From NCBI GenBank assembly GCA_002256055.1, contig NKIE01000128.1, positions 1-7,570 of the forward strand: a stretch of 7,570 nucleotides of DNA, written 5' to 3'. This DNA is from Pseudomonas sp. PGPPP3 (GTDB taxonomy: Bacteria; Pseudomonadota; Gammaproteobacteria; Pseudomonadales; Pseudomonadaceae). A model generated the notes under the pieces. It saw only the letters and a program-made list of their open reading frames with translations. It had not been told where the DNA came from and searched no databases. Positions within the stretch are counted from its first letter, which is position 1, and each line of letters opens with the position of its first letter. Shown piece by piece: positions 5,817 through 7,570 of the stretch. A program made the position numbers and the translations under genes.

Positions 5817-6683
5817 CTACTGCTGCAAGCCTTTTACCGTCAGCCAGCTTTCGCTCAGGCTGTAGCGACCATTTTCATCGCGGGCCACGCGGCCCATGGC
5901 CACTTGTGGGTCGTGGGTGAAGACGATGCGGCCGTTGCGCGCCAGCAGGCTGTCGAGCAGGCATTCCTTTTCTTCGATCAGGCCTTCGGGAAAGCGGTCA
6001 TAGCCCATGGTGATCGGCAGGTGCACCCAGGGCGCGCCGGGGATCAGGTCGCCGGCAAACAGCACCGGGCCGTCGGCCATGGCCACTTCCGGAAGCATTT
6101 GCCCAGGGCTGTGGCCGTCGCTCCAATGCAGGTGCCAGCCGGCGCCGAGCAGCGGTGTGCTGGTGCATTCGTCGAGCAGGTGCAGGCGGCCGCTGGCCTG
6201 CAGCAACTCCAGCAAGTCAGGGATAAACGACGCGCGGTCGCGCGGGTGCGGACGGTTGGCGCGCTGCCAGTGGCGTTTGCCGGTGATGAACTGAGCGTTG
6301 GGGAACAGCAGATGCGGCGGCTGGTCGGCCTCCCAGGCGGCGAGCAGGCCACCGGCGTGGTCGAAGTGCAGGTGGGTGAGCACCACGATGTCGATGTCGG
6401 CATCGCTCAGGCCCAGCTTGGCCAGGTTGTCGAGCAGCACATGGCGGTCTTCCTGCACGCCAAAGCGTTGTTTCAGCTCGGGGCTGAAGAAGGCGCCGAT
6501 GCCCGTCTCGATCAGGATATTGCGCCCCGGCTCCTGCACCAGCAGAGCGCGGCAGCCGAGGTCGATGCGGTTGTCGGCGTCGGGTTGCACCCAGCGCTGC
6601 CACAGGACCTTGGGGGCGTTGCCGAACATGGCGCCGCCGTCGAGCTTCTGGGTGTTGCCATTAAGGGTGGTGAGGGTGCGCAT
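5817..6683 (-). CDS. Metallo-beta-lactamase-fold metallo-hydrolase (lactonase-like branch)
   Basis: Predicted soluble dinuclear-metal hydrolase of 288 residues. The family acts on lactones, thioesters, phosphotriesters and other esters; the substrate here cannot be told. A full set of metal ligands is visible: THLHFDH (His104, His106, Asp108, His109), DGHSPGQ (His191), FAGDLIP (Asp212) and FTHDP (His257). The spacing and the GHSPGQ motif resemble AHL-lactonase and methyl-parathion-hydrolase-like proteins, so quorum-signal or xenobiotic hydrolysis is possible but unproven. No signal peptide is seen. The ATG at 6683 follows AGGACA with a 7-nt gap. It converges on the lipoprotein gene with only 20 bp between stops. 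It lies downstream of the symporter gene on the same strand but beyond a strong terminator, so it probably has its own promoter, which I could not identify. Confidence 0.9.
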   Translation of the reverse strand: MRTLTTLNGNTQKLDGGAMFGNAPKVLWQRWVQPDADNRIDLGCRALLVQEPGRNILIETGIGAFFSPELKQRFGVQEDRHVLLDNLAKLGLSDADIDIVVLTHLHFDHAGGLLAAWEADQPPHLLFPNAQFITGKRHWQRANRPHPRDRASFIPDLLELLQASGRLHLLDECTSTPLLGAGWHLHWSDGHSPGQMLPEVAMADGPVLFAGDLIPGAPWVHLPITMGYDRFPEGLIEEKECLLDSLLARNGRIVFTHDPQVAMGRVARDENGRYSLSESWLTVKGLQQ

Positions 6684-6730
6684 GGCGGTGTCCTGTAAGG
6701 GCGGGCAGCACAGTGGACGCCAGCCCGGAA

Positions 6731-6765
6731 TAAAAAAGCACGACGCCCCGCGGGAGGCGCCGTGC
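6731..6765 (-). terminator. Rho-independent terminator after the ActP-like symporter gene
   Basis: Read on the minus strand: GCACGGCGCC, loop TCCCGCGG, GGCGTCGTGC (10-bp stem with one G-T pair), then six T and A. Stem arms are at 6756-6765 and 6738-6747, with the T-run at 6732-6737. It starts 22 bp after the symporter stop codon and precedes the hydrolase gene, so it should insulate that gene. Confidence 0.92.
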
Positions 6766-6787
6766 CAACGCTCAATGGTTTAGCCGG

Positions 6788-7570
6788 TTAGTGGTTGGAG
6801 GCCGCAGCGGCGCCCAGGCCGGTTTGTGCACGCACGAACTGGTCGTCGAAGGCGGCGCGCTCTTTGGCCGCGCGTGGGCTACGGTCGAGCTTGGAGACCA
6901 CGACGATGACCAGGAAGGCCAGTGGCATGGAGAACAGTGCCGGGTGGTCGTAGGGGAAGATCGCCTGGGCATTGCCCAGCACGGTGACCCATACCGCCGG
7001 CGACAGGACGACCAGCAGCATGGCGCTGACCAGCCCGGTGAGGCCGCCGAGCAGGGCGCCCTTGGTGGTCAGGTCCTTCCAGTACATGGCCATGATCAGC
7101 ACCGGGAAGTTGGTCGAGGCGGCCACGCCGAAGGTCAGGCCGACCAGGAAGGCCACGTTCATCTTCTCGAACAAAATACCCAAGCAGATGGCGATGATGC
7201 CCAGGCCGACGGTGGCCATGCGGGTGACGCGCATTTCGTCTTTCTCGCTGGCGTGACCTTTTTTCAGCACAGTGGCGTACAGGTCATGGGAGATCGCCGA
7301 GGCGCCGGCCAGAGCGAGGCCCGAGACCACCGCGAGGATGGTGGCGAAGGCCACAGCCGAGAGGAAGCCGAGGAACAGGTTGCCACCCACGGCCTTGGCC
7401 AGGTGCATGGCAACCATGTTGCCGCCGCCGATCAGAGCACCGCTGGTGTCGCCAGCGACGAAGAACTGCGGGTCCTTGCCGACGATGACGATGGCGGCAA
7501 AGCCCAGCACCATCACCACCAGGAAGAAGAAGCCGATAAAGCCGGTGGCGTAGAACACCGACTTACGCGC
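6788..7570 (-). CDS. actP: Cation/acetate symporter ActP-like (sodium:solute symporter family), partial: N-terminus off the right edge
   Basis: Inner-membrane permease that brings in acetate, and in known members glycolate, with a cation. 260 residues are visible, about the C-terminal half of a roughly 550-residue family. The frame is open from the edge (ARKSVFYATGFIG...), so no start lies in the window. Hydrophobic segments occur near visible residues 8-30, 65-90, 117-135, 138-160, 171-190 and 208-228. Family landmarks are ALIGGGNMVAMHLA (45-58), LFLGFLSAVAFATILAVVSGL (65-85), AGASAISHDLYA (88-99), FGVAASTNFPVLIMAMYW (147-164) and YDHPALFSMPLAF (207-219). The C-terminal tail (229-260) is hydrophilic and cytoplasmic. 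The TAA at 6790-6788 is followed by a strong terminator, so this is the end of its transcript. E. coli actP follows acs and yjcH; whether yjcH lies to the right here cannot be seen. Confidence 0.94.
   Translation of the reverse strand, partial: ARKSVFYATGFIGFFFLVVMVLGFAAIVIVGKDPQFFVAGDTSGALIGGGNMVAMHLAKAVGGNLFLGFLSAVAFATILAVVSGLALAGASAISHDLYATVLKKGHASEKDEMRVTRMATVGLGIIAICLGILFEKMNVAFLVGLTFGVAASTNFPVLIMAMYWKDLTTKGALLGGLTGLVSAMLLVVLSPAVWVTVLGNAQAIFPYDHPALFSMPLAFLVIVVVSKLDRSPRAAKERAAFDDQFVRAQTGLGAAAASNH

Noticed and set aside
5904..6698. Plus-strand open frame opposite the hydrolase
   Set aside because: It is a shadow of the metallo-beta-lactamase-fold gene, whose metal motifs are on the minus strand.
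1..7570. A new defence, mobile or biosynthetic system
   Set aside because: All confident genes belong to known families in a known chromosomal order. No transposase, integrase, CRISPR, toxin-antitoxin or nuclease genes were seen.

Overview
This window looks like chromosomal DNA from a Pseudomonas or a close relative. It is GC-rich, with codon use of that kind. From memory, the block aldehyde dehydrogenase / sigma-54 activator / mpl / ubiX has the same order as P. aeruginosa PAO1 PA4022-PA4019 and the equivalent P. putida locus. Both ends cut genes: an aldehyde dehydrogenase at the left and an acetate-type sodium symporter at the right.

Layout. Bases 1-872 (minus) hold the first 290 codons of an ExaC/AldB-type aldehyde dehydrogenase. 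Bases 873-1174 are a divergent control region. It has a near-consensus sigma-54 promoter facing the dehydrogenase and two perfect TGTATC-N6-GATACA inverted repeats, 33 bp apart, upstream of it. Bases 1175-3049 (plus) encode the likely activator, an EatR/AcoR-type enhancer-binding protein. Bases 3201-4553 (plus) are mpl (murein peptide recycling). Bases 4554-4759 are a hairpin-rich, repeat-like spacer. Bases 4760-5392 (plus) are ubiX (prenyl-FMN synthase). A REP-like 65-bp inverted repeat follows at 5421-5485, then a small YceK-type lipoprotein gene (5506-5796, plus). Convergent to it are a metallo-beta-lactamase-fold hydrolase (5817-6683, minus) and, further upstream on the same strand, the C-terminal part of an ActP-like symporter (6788-7570, minus). 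A strong intrinsic terminator separates the last two.

How the genes fit together. In the reference Pseudomonas locus the dehydrogenase oxidises the acetaldehyde released from ethanolamine by EutBC, and EatR with RpoN switches the pathway on. The promoter and paired operators seen here fit that scheme. mpl and ubiX are conserved housekeeping neighbours.

The most notable observation is that both pathway genes look damaged. The dehydrogenase lacks about 26 residues in frame at Pro119-Pro120, just before the Rossmann/catalytic core. The activator has a frameshifting loss of about 11 bp inside its C-terminal Fis-type helix-turn-helix, and the rest of that helix-turn-helix is readable in the next frame up to 3059. 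This is either decay of the ethanolamine branch or a local sequence/assembly error. I found no CRISPR array, insertion sequence, tRNA/rRNA gene or evident novel multi-gene system.
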